6,533 nt of DNA from Synergistaceae bacterium UBA4088 (lineage in GTDB: Bacteria; Synergistota; Synergistia; Synergistales; Thermovirgaceae): contig DFYG01000047.1 of NCBI GenBank assembly GCA_002382605.1, forward strand, positions 1 through 6,533, written 5' to 3'. This document shows positions 1 to 6,533 of this stretch, piece by piece. The notes beneath the pieces were generated by a model. The model made no database searches, was not told where the DNA came from, and saw only the letters and a program-made list of their open reading frames with translations. Both the position numbers and the translations under genes were made by a program. Numbering within the stretch: the first letter of the stretch is position 1; each line of letters begins with the position of its first letter.

Positions 1-636
1 CTCCAGACACTCTGTTCAAGAGGATACGTGCGGCAGGATCTCTCCACCCAACTGTATTCCGAAACGATGAAGCTCTTTGAGATGGGGATCCGGATGGTGG
101 ATGCGCATGGGCTGCTTAAGAAGGCCAGGCCTCACATCGAAGCCCTTGCCATGAGCACGAGGGAAACCGTCAATCTTGCCGTGCTGGATGGCAAGGATAT
201 CGTCTACGTGGATAAAGTGGAAAGCATGGAAGTCATCAAGGCAGATCTTGGCGTGGGCAGATCATTCCCTGCGTACGCGACGAGCCTCGGAAAATCCATC
301 CTTGCGCTCCTCAAGGAAGATCAATTGCAAGCGCTCTATAAAGAAGAAAAATTCATTCCTTTAACATCCAGAACCGTTTCAGGTCTTGATGACCTCAAGG
401 AACAGATCCGTGAGATCAGGATCCGGGGTTATGCTTCCGACGATGAAGAACTGGTCAACGGGCTTTCATGTGTAGCAGTAGCGATAAGGGATTTCAAAGG
501 GGCTCCCGTGGCGGCTATAAGCGCTGCTTTTCCGAGCTATCGGTTCCCGGAAAATTCGCCTGAAAGGCAACGGATGGCGGAATTGATCAAAAGAGCTGCC
601 CAATCGATATCCATCGAGTTGGGGTTCCTGGAATAA
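1..636 (+). CDS. IclR-family transcriptional regulator, 5' end missing
   Basis: The reading frame is open from base 1 to the TAA at 634-636, giving 211 visible residues. The gene therefore starts before the window, and the GTG at 28 is an internal codon rather than the start. The first ~20 residues (LQTLCSRGYVRQDLSTQLY) match the end of the recognition helix and the wing of the IclR winged HTH. Most of the DNA-binding domain lies outside. The rest is a complete IclR effector-binding domain: ETVNLAVLDG followed by IVYVDKVES, the SFPAYATSLGKSILA ligand-pocket stretch, and IRGYASDDEE leading into the CVAVAIRD and AAISAAFP strands. Family members are usually about 250 residues and bind small organic acids as dimers or tetramers. 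It is codirectional with panB 52 bases downstream, so it may regulate that gene and its own operon (inference). The effector cannot be read from sequence. Confidence 0.93.
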   Translation, partial: LQTLCSRGYVRQDLSTQLYSETMKLFEMGIRMVDAHGLLKKARPHIEALAMSTRETVNLAVLDGKDIVYVDKVESMEVIKADLGVGRSFPAYATSLGKSILALLKEDQLQALYKEEKFIPLTSRTVSGLDDLKEQIREIRIRGYASDDEELVNGLSCVAVAIRDFKGAPVAAISAAFPSYRFPENSPERQRMAELIKRAAQSISIELGFLE

Positions 637-676
637 ATTCCATCGGCTCTAAAATTGAAACACAAATCCATTATTG

Positions 677-682
677 AGGGGG
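677..682 (+). promoter_or_regulatory. ribosome binding site deciding the panB start
   Basis: GAGGGG lies 6 bases before the ATG at 689. An in-frame TTG at 674 would add five residues (MRGIT), but it overlaps this Shine-Dalgarno sequence and has no good site of its own. The ATG is therefore preferred. Confidence 0.75.
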
Positions 683-688
683 ATCACC

Positions 689-1543
689 ATGGCAAAGAAA
701 AAGGGAAGACTTGAGTTCCTTCAGATGAAGAAAGCCGGAGAGAAGGCGGCGTGGATCACGGCCTATGACTTTCCAACGGCTTCCTTTGCGGAAGCTGCAG
801 AGATGGACATGATCCTGGTTGGCGATTCACTCGGCATGGTTGTTCTCGGTTACCAGGGGACCGTACCGGTGACGATGGAGGACTGCATCCGTCACTCACA
901 GGCTGTCCGAAGGGGCGCGCCCAACACCTTCTGCATAGGCGACATGCCCTTCATGAGCTACCAGATCAGCGACGAGAACGCGGTTCTGAACGCCGGTCGC
1001 TTCCTCAAGGAAGCCGACATGGACGCGGTCAAGCTGGAGGGCGGAAGGCGTGTCGCAAGCCGGATCCGTGCCATTACCGACGCGGGGATCCAGGTAATGG
1101 GGCATATCGGACTGACGCCGCAAAGTTCGGGACAGCTGGGCGGCTTCAAGGCCCAGGGTCGTGATCCCGAAAGCGCCCGCGAACTGATAAAAGATGCACT
1201 GGCGGTACAGGAGGCAGGAGCGTACGCACTGCTTCTTGAGGCAGTCCCGCCGGAACTTACCGAATACATCTGGAAGAAACTCACGATCCCGGTCTACTCG
1301 ATCGGAGCCGGTGCCCCCTGCGACGGGCAGCTGATCATATGCGGCGACATGCTGGGGCTTTTCCAGGCCTTCACGCCGAAGTTCGTCAAGAAGTACTCGA
1401 ACGTGGCGGAGATCGAGACCGCCGCTTTCAGGGAGTACGTTTCAGACGTGAAGCAGGGTGTTTTCCCCGCCGACGAGCATGTCTACCATATCCTCAAGGG
1501 CAAGGAAGAGGACTTCGCTAAAATGCTCGAGGAGTTCGAATAA
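689..1543 (+). CDS. panB: 3-methyl-2-oxobutanoate hydroxymethyltransferase (PanB)
   Basis: This cytoplasmic enzyme transfers a hydroxymethyl group from 5,10-methylene-tetrahydrofolate to 2-oxoisovalerate, giving ketopantoate, the first committed step to pantothenate and CoA. The 284-residue protein covers the whole family TIM barrel. Visible motifs are ITAYDFPTA (23-31), ILVGDSLGMV (42-51) with metal ligand Asp46, GDMPFMSY (84-91) with Asp85, AVKLEGG (113-119) with Lys115 and Glu117, VMGHIGLTPQS (136-146), GGFKAQGR (151-158), catalytic Glu184, IGAGAPCDGQ (205-214) and PKFVKKY (230-236). These positions correspond to E. coli Asp45, Asp84, Lys112, Glu114 and Glu181, so it should be active. The tail past the catalytic Glu is about 17 residues longer than in the 264-residue E. 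coli enzyme and ends in a charged stretch. panC and panD are not in the window. It sits between an IclR regulator and an aminotransferase gene, probably in one operon. Confidence 0.96.
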   Translation: MAKKKGRLEFLQMKKAGEKAAWITAYDFPTASFAEAAEMDMILVGDSLGMVVLGYQGTVPVTMEDCIRHSQAVRRGAPNTFCIGDMPFMSYQISDENAVLNAGRFLKEADMDAVKLEGGRRVASRIRAITDAGIQVMGHIGLTPQSSGQLGGFKAQGRDPESARELIKDALAVQEAGAYALLLEAVPPELTEYIWKKLTIPVYSIGAGAPCDGQLIICGDMLGLFQAFTPKFVKKYSNVAEIETAAFREYVSDVKQGVFPADEHVYHILKGKEEDFAKMLEEFE

Positions 1544-1630
1544 GGCAAGTACTCCAGGTTCCTTCTGCCAGCTGATTTTTCAACGGCTGGGTGGTTGCGC
1601 CCGGACATGCCTGCTACTGTAAGGATGAAA

Positions 1631-1639
1631 GGGGAAAGG
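1631..1639 (+). promoter_or_regulatory. ribosome binding site deciding the aminotransferase start
   Basis: The purine-rich stretch GGGGAAAGG ends 5 bases before the ATG at 1645. The frame stays open back to a GTG at 1591, which would add 18 residues including HACYC. Those residues do not look like the family N-terminus, and the GTG has only a weak GGCTGGG stretch before it. The ATG at 1645 is preferred. Confidence 0.6.
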
Positions 1640-1644
1640 CGATA

Positions 1645-2868
1645 ATGCCCGCATTTGCAAAGCGTATGAAGACCATGGAAGGATCCGCCGCGATAATCCG
1701 CGGCCTGTTCGGCTCCATGGGTGATCCTGGAGTGATATCATTTGGCGGCGGCGCCCCCGCAAGGGAAGCTCTTCCCGTTGATATCGTCCGCGAGATCGCG
1801 AACGATGTCATCAGGGTGGGCGGTCGTGGAGTGGAGGCACTCCAGTACGGCGGCGTCATGGGCCTGCCCGATCTTCGGGAAGTGGTCGTCAGCGATCTGC
1901 TTGCTCCAAAAGGGGTTATCGCCGACGCCGCCAATATCCTCATCACAAGCGGCGGACTTGAGGGCATGAACCTCCTCTGCCAACTCTTCATCGATCCGGG
2001 AGATGTCATCCTGGTGGAATCACCCACCTTCGTCCATTGCGTGGAGATCTTCGAGATGTTCCAGGCCAGATGCATCAGCGTAGCCATGGATGAGAACGGA
2101 ATGATCCCTGAGGACCTCGAAGACAAGATAAAAAAGCATTCCCCGAAAATGGTCTACCTGATCCCCACCTTCCACAACCCCACGGGGCGGACCCTCTCCC
2201 TGGACAGGAGAAAGAGGATCGCCGAACTGGGAAGCCGTTACGATACGATCATCCTTGAGGACGACCCCTACCGTGACATCCGGTACAGCGGAAGCGACCT
2301 TCTTCCGATCAAGGCCTTCGATACGACCGGGCACACCGTACTTGCCAACAGCTTCTCGAAGATATTCTCTCCCGGGAGCAGGCTCGGTTATGTCCTTGCC
2401 TCCGATGAGATCACGGCAAAGCTATTCGACGCCAAGACAGCTACGAATTCCCACACATCCATGCTCCCCCAGGTCATCTGTGCCGAGTTCTTCAAGCGCG
2501 GATTCTACCCTTCCCACCACAAGATGATCTGTGACCTGTACCGCGAGCGAAGGGACACCATGATCCGGAGCATCGACTCCTTTTTCCCGAAGGGGACCAA
2601 AAGGACCTTCCCCGACGGCGGCCTCTTCACCTGGGCCCAGATACCGGGAGGCATCAACACCACCGCTCTTCTGGCCGAATCGCTTGCCGATCCAGACGTC
2701 CGGGTCGCATTCGTGGCAGGTGAGGGTTTCTTCATCGAGGGGAACGGGATGGGTAACAACTGCATGAGGATAAGCTTCGGCTCCGTCGCCCCGGAAAAGA
2801 TCATGATCGGAGCCGAGCGTCTGGGCAGTCTGATCAGCAGCAAGATCGGGAAACAGGAAGACCAATAA
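1645..2868 (+). CDS. PLP-dependent aminotransferase, class I/II (LysN / MocR-C type)
   Basis: This is a cytoplasmic fold-type I enzyme that moves an amino group between an amino acid and a 2-oxo acid. The 407-residue protein from ATG 1645 has the usual family length. It shows the N-terminal substrate segment ISFGGGAP (31-38), LQYGG with Tyr68 (66-70), the ITSGGLEGMNL cofactor-phosphate loop (100-110), FHNPTG with Asn178 (176-181), EDDPYRDIRY with Asp206 and Tyr209 contacting PLP (205-214), SFSK with the Schiff-base Lys239, SRLGYV (245-250), and MRISFG with the carboxylate-binding Arg375 (374-379). LQYGG, EDDPY and SFSK are typical of 2-aminoadipate/branched-chain/aromatic aminotransferases of the LysN type. 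There is no GntR-type HTH in front, so it is an enzyme rather than a MocR regulator. Substrate cannot be fixed from sequence. Its position after panB makes the valine/2-oxoisovalerate pair a reasonable guess. Confidence 0.92.
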   Translation: MPAFAKRMKTMEGSAAIIRGLFGSMGDPGVISFGGGAPAREALPVDIVREIANDVIRVGGRGVEALQYGGVMGLPDLREVVVSDLLAPKGVIADAANILITSGGLEGMNLLCQLFIDPGDVILVESPTFVHCVEIFEMFQARCISVAMDENGMIPEDLEDKIKKHSPKMVYLIPTFHNPTGRTLSLDRRKRIAELGSRYDTIILEDDPYRDIRYSGSDLLPIKAFDTTGHTVLANSFSKIFSPGSRLGYVLASDEITAKLFDAKTATNSHTSMLPQVICAEFFKRGFYPSHHKMICDLYRERRDTMIRSIDSFFPKGTKRTFPDGGLFTWAQIPGGINTTALLAESLADPDVRVAFVAGEGFFIEGNGMGNNCMRISFGSVAPEKIMIGAERLGSLISSKIGKQEDQ

Positions 2869-3097
2869 GAACAGGGAAACAGAAAGATTCAGGGCGTAAA
2901 AGGTACTAAAAGAAGATCAGCAGGCCGGGTGAAAGATCTTTTTGCCGGGCAATGGTTCTGGTGTACACGCGCATATCAGCCCGGCCCCTTTTTAAAACCG
3001 GGGGTGAAATGCTAAAAAGGGCGGATCTTCCTCCAGGGGCGGGGCAAACCATTATTGCATTGATCAGTGGAGAAAACCGGCATCATGCTGGATGCTG
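2869..3097. other. convergent intergenic region
   Basis: This is the 229-base gap between the plus-strand aminotransferase stop and the minus-strand hoxW stop. It holds GC-rich inverted repeats, the palindrome AAAGATCTTT (2932-2941) and the palindrome GTGTACAC (2961-2968). A small hairpin lies just beyond the hoxW stop: GCATC at 3080-3084 pairs with GATGC at 3091-3095 around a 6-base loop. On the minus strand it is followed within two bases by GGTTTT, so it could be a weak terminator for the hydrogenase operon. A 68-codon plus-strand frame at 2952-3158 runs into hoxW and has no family features. I see no convincing gene here. Confidence 0.6.
2944..2993 (+). terminator. probable terminator of the IclR-panB-aminotransferase unit
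   Basis: GCCGGGC (2944-2950) pairs perfectly with GCCCGGC (2979-2985), and the 3' arm is followed by CCC and TTTTT (2989-2993). The 28-base loop is long for an intrinsic terminator. A second possible 5' arm, GGCCGGG at 2923-2929, can also pair with CCCGGCC at 2980-2986. The T-run lies only on the plus-strand side, so it would serve the aminotransferase unit and not hoxW. Confidence 0.4.
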
Positions 3098-3553
3098 TCA
3101 ATTCTCGGATCGGCAGAACCTTTCCCTGAATTCCGTACGGGCCCGCTCGATCCGCTGACGGCAGGTATCGGTCACTGCATCGTCGAAATCGAAAGAGTCT
3201 CCGCTTATCGAGAGCGCCCAGGCTTCCCGGAAACCTGTGCCCAGATCCTCGAGCAGGGCAAGGAACCATGAAGGGCCGAAGGAATGGATGTTCAGTCCCT
3301 GGTTTGCGGTACCGTCCGGATGCACCGGTTCCAGGATGTATCCATTCGGGTAGCGTTCCAGGGAAGCGTCAACAAAAACCAGAATATCTCCAGGCCGGAT
3401 ATCGCAGGCCGCCTCGGGAAGAAGCTGGTGACCGAGCACAAGGCAGGCATCATTGCCCGCCTTGCGCAGGTCCTCCAGAAGCATCGGAGCCAGCAGGTGC
3501 CCCGCTCCGTCATCCTGCCGAAAAGGATTACCGTACCCGAAGATCCGGAACAT
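3098..3553 (-). CDS. hoxW: [NiFe] hydrogenase maturation endopeptidase (HoxW type)
   Basis: This cytoplasmic protease removes the C-terminal extension of the hydrogenase large subunit once nickel is inserted, which locks the active site. The 151-residue protein starts at ATG 3553, giving MFRIFGYGNPFRQDDGAG. The family hallmark GxGN is at residues 6-9 and DDGAG at 14-18. The three nickel-sensing residues known from E. coli HybD (Glu16, Asp62, His93) line up with Asp15, Asp62 in VFVDAS, and His90 in IHSFGP. The HQLLPE segment (42-47) is typical of the HoxW subfamily that acts on NAD-type hydrogenases. Length is normal for the family. It is the last gene of the operon, 14 bases after hoxH, with only a weak ribosome binding site, so translation may depend on coupling to hoxH. 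Its expected substrate is the neighbouring HoxH. Confidence 0.93.
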   Translation of the reverse strand: MFRIFGYGNPFRQDDGAGHLLAPMLLEDLRKAGNDACLVLGHQLLPEAACDIRPGDILVFVDASLERYPNGYILEPVHPDGTANQGLNIHSFGPSWFLALLEDLGTGFREAWALSISGDSFDFDDAVTDTCRQRIERARTEFRERFCRSEN

Positions 3554-3567
3554 GCCAAAACCGGTGT

Positions 3568-4992
3568 TCAGTTGCTTATCTCTCTGCTGATAACCCCGTC
3601 GGCCCTGAAGATCTCCAGATGCAGGGGCATCCTTCCGACCGCATGGGTGGAGCAGGAAAGACAGGGGTCATAGCAGCGGATGACGTGCTCCATGCTGTTC
3701 AGGATCCCTTCCGAAGGCTCTCCATCCCTGATGTTCTCTTTGGCGACCATCTCTACGCCCTTGCTCATCGCAAAATTGTTGTGGCCCGTGGCGACGATAA
3801 GGTTCACCCCTGTCAGTGCCCCGTTCTCGTCGATCTTGTAGTGATGGATGAGAGTGCCGCGCGGAGCTTCTATGACTCCTATGCCTTCAGGGTAGAGATC
3901 AGTAGAGGTCACCCTGAGATCGCTGCCCGTAATATCTGGATCCTCCATAAGCTCTTCGATGCGTTCCACACCGTAAAGTGCCTCTATGAGCCTTGCATAG
4001 TGGTAGAACAGCGTCTGGTGGACCATTCCGTCTTCGGAGCCTTTACGGAATTCCGCAAGCTCTTTCGATGCTTCCGGGGTCGAGATGTCGTCGCATGCGT
4101 TGATGCGGCCGAGGGGGCCGACACGGTAGCTCCCGTGCGGGAAACCGAGCGGTTTGTAGAAGGGGAACTTGAGGTAGCTCCACGCCTCGACATGCTCTCC
4201 TATGTTCTCAAGATAGTCCCAGTCGGGAAATTCGTCGATGATCCGTCCCCGAGGGCCCTTAAGGCGGATATCTCCATCATAGAGCTCCAGGAAGCCATCC
4301 TGTACCAGACCCATGCAGGCTGTTTCCATAGTCGCAAAGGATCGTGCCTTTTCGGAATTCTCATCAAGGTACCCCTTCACGAGCTTCAGTGCTTCCCCGA
4401 CGGTAGCCTTCATTACAGGTAGACTGCCTCGGATCTCGTCCATCTCTCCTGGCTTCAGCCCGCGGTTCACCCCTCCCGGGATACTGTGCCATGGATGGAC
4501 CTTCTTGCCTCCAAGGACCTGGATTATCTCCTGCCCGAACTTTCTGAGCTGAACGCCCTTTACGGCAAGTTCAGGGAATCTCTCCGCGACCCCTGCTATG
4601 TTACGGGTGGCCGGATCGGAATCGAAACCAAAGAGCAGGTCAGGGCTTGAAAGGTGAAAGAAGCTCAGAGCATGGGACTGTACTATCTGACCCATATGCA
4701 GCAGTTCACGAAGCTTATGGGCGGTTGGCGTTATCTCCACGCCAAGCAGGGCATCGCATGCCTTTGCTGAGGCCAGATGGTGGCTGACGGGACAAATGCC
4801 GCAGATACGAGGTGTTATCACCGGCATCTCACGGAAATCGCGTCCCTGGCAGAATAGCTCGAACCCCCGGAACTGCGTCACATGGAAGCGTGCCTCACTC
4901 ACATTTCCCTTTTCATCAAGATGTACCGTTATCTTCCCGTGACCCTCTATCCGGGTTATGGGATTTATCTCTATCTTTCTGACGGTAGCCAT
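3568..4992 (-). CDS. hoxH: [NiFe] hydrogenase large subunit (HoxH, group 3d type)
   Basis: This is the catalytic subunit that binds the Ni-Fe(CN)2CO centre and oxidises or produces H2. The 474-residue protein is complete and starts at ATG 4992 behind an AGGGGGGCGGG stretch. It opens with [12 protein letters not shown] (9-20), containing the conserved Glu16. The L1 motif [10 protein letters not shown] (62-71) supplies nickel ligands Cys64 and Cys67. [10 protein letters not shown] (376-385) has the conserved active-site Arg378. The L2 motif DPCLSCSTH (442-450) supplies Cys444 and Cys447. The last 24 residues ([12 protein letters not shown] onward) follow the His450 processing site and should be removed by the endopeptidase encoded next. 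DPCLSCSTH plus this tail and CGICPVSHH resemble NAD-reducing HoxH more than membrane-bound uptake or F420-reducing enzymes. It lies 12 bases after hoxY. There is no signal or membrane segment, so it is cytoplasmic. Confidence 0.96.
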   Translation of the reverse strand: MATVRKIEINPITRIEGHGKITVHLDEKGNVSEARFHVTQFRGFELFCQGRDFREMPVITPRICGICPVSHHLASAKACDALLGVEITPTAHKLRELLHMGQIVQSHALSFFHLSSPDLLFGFDSDPATRNIAGVAERFPELAVKGVQLRKFGQEIIQVLGGKKVHPWHSIPGGVNRGLKPGEMDEIRGSLPVMKATVGEALKLVKGYLDENSEKARSFATMETACMGLVQDGFLELYDGDIRLKGPRGRIIDEFPDWDYLENIGEHVEAWSYLKFPFYKPLGFPHGSYRVGPLGRINACDDISTPEASKELAEFRKGSEDGMVHQTLFYHYARLIEALYGVERIEELMEDPDITGSDLRVTSTDLYPEGIGVIEAPRGTLIHHYKIDENGALTGVNLIVATGHNNFAMSKGVEMVAKENIRDGEPSEGILNSMEHVIRCYDPCLSCSTHAVGRMPLHLEIFRADGVISREISN

Positions 4993-5004
4993 TGTCCCGC
5001 CCCC

Positions 5005-5544
5005 CTAGTCGTAACGCATCATTTCCGAGGGGACCTTCGGAACGCGCCCCTCGAGAAGTTCCTGAAAAACCCAGAGTATCGTATCGGCATCCGGCGGACA
5101 GCCTGGAACGTACACATCGATATCTACCTCATAATCGACAGGTACCGCCTGAGGAAGAAGCCTGGGGATATCCTCATGTGGGATTATCCCCTCGGGATTG
5201 ACAGTGCTGGGCGTATTGATGTAGCCCTCCCTGAGAGCACTCTCCCTGTCGGAGAAGTTGCGCATGCAATTGATGCCTCCGAAAACCGCACAATCACCCC
5301 ATGCTACGATCACATCGCACTGCTCACGCATCTTTCTGGCAAGATGGACTTCCTCTTCGTTGCCGAGACCTCCGGAGATGACTCCGACAGTAGCCTTGGG
5401 GATCTCCTTGGCATCAACAATGGGGGAATAGACAATTTCAACCTTCTCCAACAATTCGACAATGCGCTCGTCAATATCCAGAAAAGACATATGACACCCC
5501 GCGCAGGCTTCAAGCCACACTGTTGCGACTTTGACCTTCGACAT
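5005..5544 (-). CDS. hoxY: [NiFe] hydrogenase small subunit (HoxY type)
   Basis: This subunit holds the proximal iron-sulfur cluster that passes electrons between the NiFe site in HoxH and the diaphorase part. The 179-residue protein starts at ATG 5544. WLEACAGCHMSFLD (10-23) gives Cys14 and Cys17, WGDCAVFGG (82-90) gives Cys85, and YVPGCPPDAD (145-154) gives Cys149: the four ligands of one [4Fe-4S] cluster. ISGGLGNEEE (56-65) is the usual intervening segment. The absence of further cysteine-rich C-terminal domains and of a twin-arginine signal separates it from uptake hydrogenase small subunits and fits cytoplasmic HoxY, which resembles the NuoB (20 kDa) subunit of complex I. It overlaps the upstream gene by one base (TGATG), which implies translational coupling. 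Confidence 0.95.
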   Translation of the reverse strand: MSKVKVATVWLEACAGCHMSFLDIDERIVELLEKVEIVYSPIVDAKEIPKATVGVISGGLGNEEEVHLARKMREQCDVIVAWGDCAVFGGINCMRNFSDRESALREGYINTPSTVNPEGIIPHEDIPRLLPQAVPVDYEVDIDVYVPGCPPDADTILWVFQELLEGRVPKVPSEMMRYD

Positions 5545-6533
5545 CAACCCCGCACCTCCTCGAGCGGAACCATTCGGGCGTTAACAGGAGAATTTTCACT
5601 GGCGAACAGATTTCCGCATGGCGATTCTTTCGGTGAACCGGGCGTCACACCCAGATCCTTGGACAGATCCTTGAGGATCGATGCAAGCCCTCGTACTTCG
5701 CCCTTGGGCGGCACAACCACATTCAGCCTGCGGCGTTCACCCTCTATGGTACAGAAGTGCCCGCTCCGTTCAAACCATGCTGGTGCAGGAAGAAGTACAT
5801 CAGCAAGGTTCACCAGCGGGTGAGCCCAGAAGGGACACTGGACCACAACAAACCTGGTTCGGGAAACGGCTGAAAGTGTGGCCTCGTCCTCTGGAACAAG
5901 TCCGGTCGAATAAACGTACAGAAATTCAAGGTTTTCATTTCCAAGCCACGGTTTGTCTGAAAGGACAGTGTTGATAGATCCCAGGCTGTTGCCGCTGACG
6001 ACCAGCGGGACCAGACCTATGCCGTCATCAAACATGGCGCCGCAGGCAATGGCCAGATTGGCAGCCGCTGCAATGGCGGCCGGATCAGCGGCCAGGGAGC
6101 TCCCCAGAACGAATACCGGCCTTTTGGCGCCGAGGAGAGAAACAAGGATCTTTTCCAGAGTTTCCGCTGGTACACCCGACCGCTCGGCCGCCTTGTCCAG
6201 AGAGGCGAAGTCCGCTTTTTCCGGAGTTTTTCCGGAAGCCTTCAAGGAAGCTGCGGTCCGGGCCATGCTTTCGAGCAGCCCCGCATTCTCAAGGTGGCCT
6301 TTCGTTACCGCGTCGATATCCGTGATCCCCTTGAACGGATTCTTTTTTGAGGAGAGGTTAAGAAGAACGGCCTTGTTCTTCAGTACACTTACACGAATAT
6401 AGCTCGCAATGACGGGAGCTTCCTCATCGGGATCCGCCGAGAGGTTCAGAATGCAGTCGCTCTCGAGGATGTTGTGAGCTCCGGTGAATGGACGCACGCC
6501 CTGCCTGCGGAAGGGTTCAAAACCCTTTACGAA
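5544..6533 (-). CDS. NuoG-like molybdopterin-fold oxidoreductase subunit of the Hox complex, 5' end missing
   Basis: The frame is open from the window edge at 6533 to the TGA at 5546-5544, giving 329 visible residues. The GTG at 6497 is therefore internal. The visible part is the C-terminal region of a molybdopterin-oxidoreductase-fold protein of the NADH dehydrogenase subunit G family. Early in it, DEEAPVIASYIR (36-47) is a NuoG-like dinucleotide-fold segment. Toward the end, HPLVNLADVLLPAPAWFERS (238-257) and TIEGERRRLN (262-271) match the family signature of an ADVVLP strand followed by a G(T)xxNxEGRxQ-like turn. NuoG N-termini carry a [2Fe-2S] ferredoxin domain and several [4Fe-4S] clusters; here that part would lie outside the window. 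In this operon it would carry electrons between the NADH-binding subunit and HoxY, as HoxU does. Whether it binds a molybdenum cofactor cannot be judged, since the ligand region is not visible; in complex I it does not. Confidence 0.85.
   Translation of the reverse strand, partial: FVKGFEPFRRQGVRPFTGAHNILESDCILNLSADPDEEAPVIASYIRVSVLKNKAVLLNLSSKKNPFKGITDIDAVTKGHLENAGLLESMARTAASLKASGKTPEKADFASLDKAAERSGVPAETLEKILVSLLGAKRPVFVLGSSLAADPAAIAAAANLAIACGAMFDDGIGLVPLVVSGNSLGSINTVLSDKPWLGNENLEFLYVYSTGLVPEDEATLSAVSRTRFVVVQCPFWAHPLVNLADVLLPAPAWFERSGHFCTIEGERRRLNVVVPPKGEVRGLASILKDLSKDLGVTPGSPKESPCGNLFASENSPVNARMVPLEEVRG
5553..5561 (-). promoter_or_regulatory. ribosome binding site of hoxY
   Basis: On the minus strand GAGGAGGTG lies 8 bases before the ATG at 5544, inside the end of the upstream gene. 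A TTG at 5547 is also in frame but is the weaker choice. The ATG gives MSKVKVATVWLEACAGC, a normal HoxY N-terminus. Confidence 0.75.

Noticed and set aside
28..30. GTG as the start of the IclR gene
   Set aside because: The frame is open to base 1 and the residues before it fit the conserved wing of the IclR HTH, so the gene is truncated by the window and not started here.
655..660. TTGAAA as a possible -35 box before panB
   Set aside because: No acceptable -10 box lies 16-18 bases downstream; that position is the GC-rich ribosome binding site.
1614..2126. 170-codon minus-strand open frame opposite the aminotransferase
   Set aside because: It is Ser/Pro-rich with no motif and lies fully within a well-supported gene on the other strand.
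2952..3158. 68-codon plus-strand open frame in the convergent gap
   Set aside because: It overlaps the 3' end of hoxW, starts inside the putative terminator loop, lacks a clear ribosome binding site and matches no family I know.
3268..4422. 384-codon plus-strand open frame opposite hoxW and hoxH
   Set aside because: It is antisense to two clearly conserved genes with intact motifs, has low-complexity Arg/Pro-rich composition and no recognisable domain. It is explained by the codon bias of the opposite strand.
4882..5823. 313-codon plus-strand open frame opposite hoxH, hoxY and the NuoG-like gene
   Set aside because: It runs antisense across three gene junctions and has no family features, so it is a shadow frame.
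6495..6497. GTG as the start of the NuoG-like gene
   Set aside because: The frame continues 12 codons to the window edge with NuoG-like residues, and the domain would be incomplete if it began here.

Overview
The window carries two convergent gene clusters and looks like ordinary chromosome from an anaerobic or fermentative bacterium. It has a moderately GC-rich coding style and strong purine-rich ribosome binding sites. A NAD-type bidirectional [NiFe] hydrogenase next to amino/keto-acid genes suggests a fermenter. Synergistota or a similar lineage is a guess from gene content, not something the sequence proves. I see no tRNA, rRNA, CRISPR array, insertion sequence or phage gene.

Plus strand, 1-2868: the 3' part of an IclR-family regulator (cut by the window start), then panB (ketopantoate hydroxymethyltransferase), then a fold-type I PLP aminotransferase of the LysN/MocR-like class. 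The gaps are 52 and 101 bases, so the three may form one transcription unit. PanB consumes 2-oxoisovalerate, which is also the transamination product of valine. An aminotransferase and a small-molecule-sensing IclR regulator beside it therefore suggest a local keto-acid/pantothenate module, but this is inference.

Middle, 2869-3097: a 229-base convergent intergenic region with GC-rich inverted repeats and a T-run, probably the transcription end of the plus-strand unit.

Minus strand, 6533 down to 3098: a tightly packed operon read leftwards. It holds the C-terminal part of a NuoG-like (molybdopterin-fold) subunit cut by the window end, then hoxY (hydrogenase small subunit), hoxH (large subunit with both nickel-binding CxxC motifs) and hoxW (the endopeptidase that matures HoxH). 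Junctions are a 1-base TGATG overlap, a 12-base gap and a 14-base gap. Together they encode the hydrogenase module of a group 3d-like complex that would exchange electrons between H2 and NAD(H). The diaphorase genes (HoxE/HoxF or NuoE/NuoF type) would be expected upstream, outside the window. The most notable point is that the electron-transfer subunit keeps a NuoG-like molybdopterin-fold C-terminal domain, which the canonical short HoxU lacks.

I did not find a clearly undescribed system here. The findings are variants and hypotheses on recognisable families.
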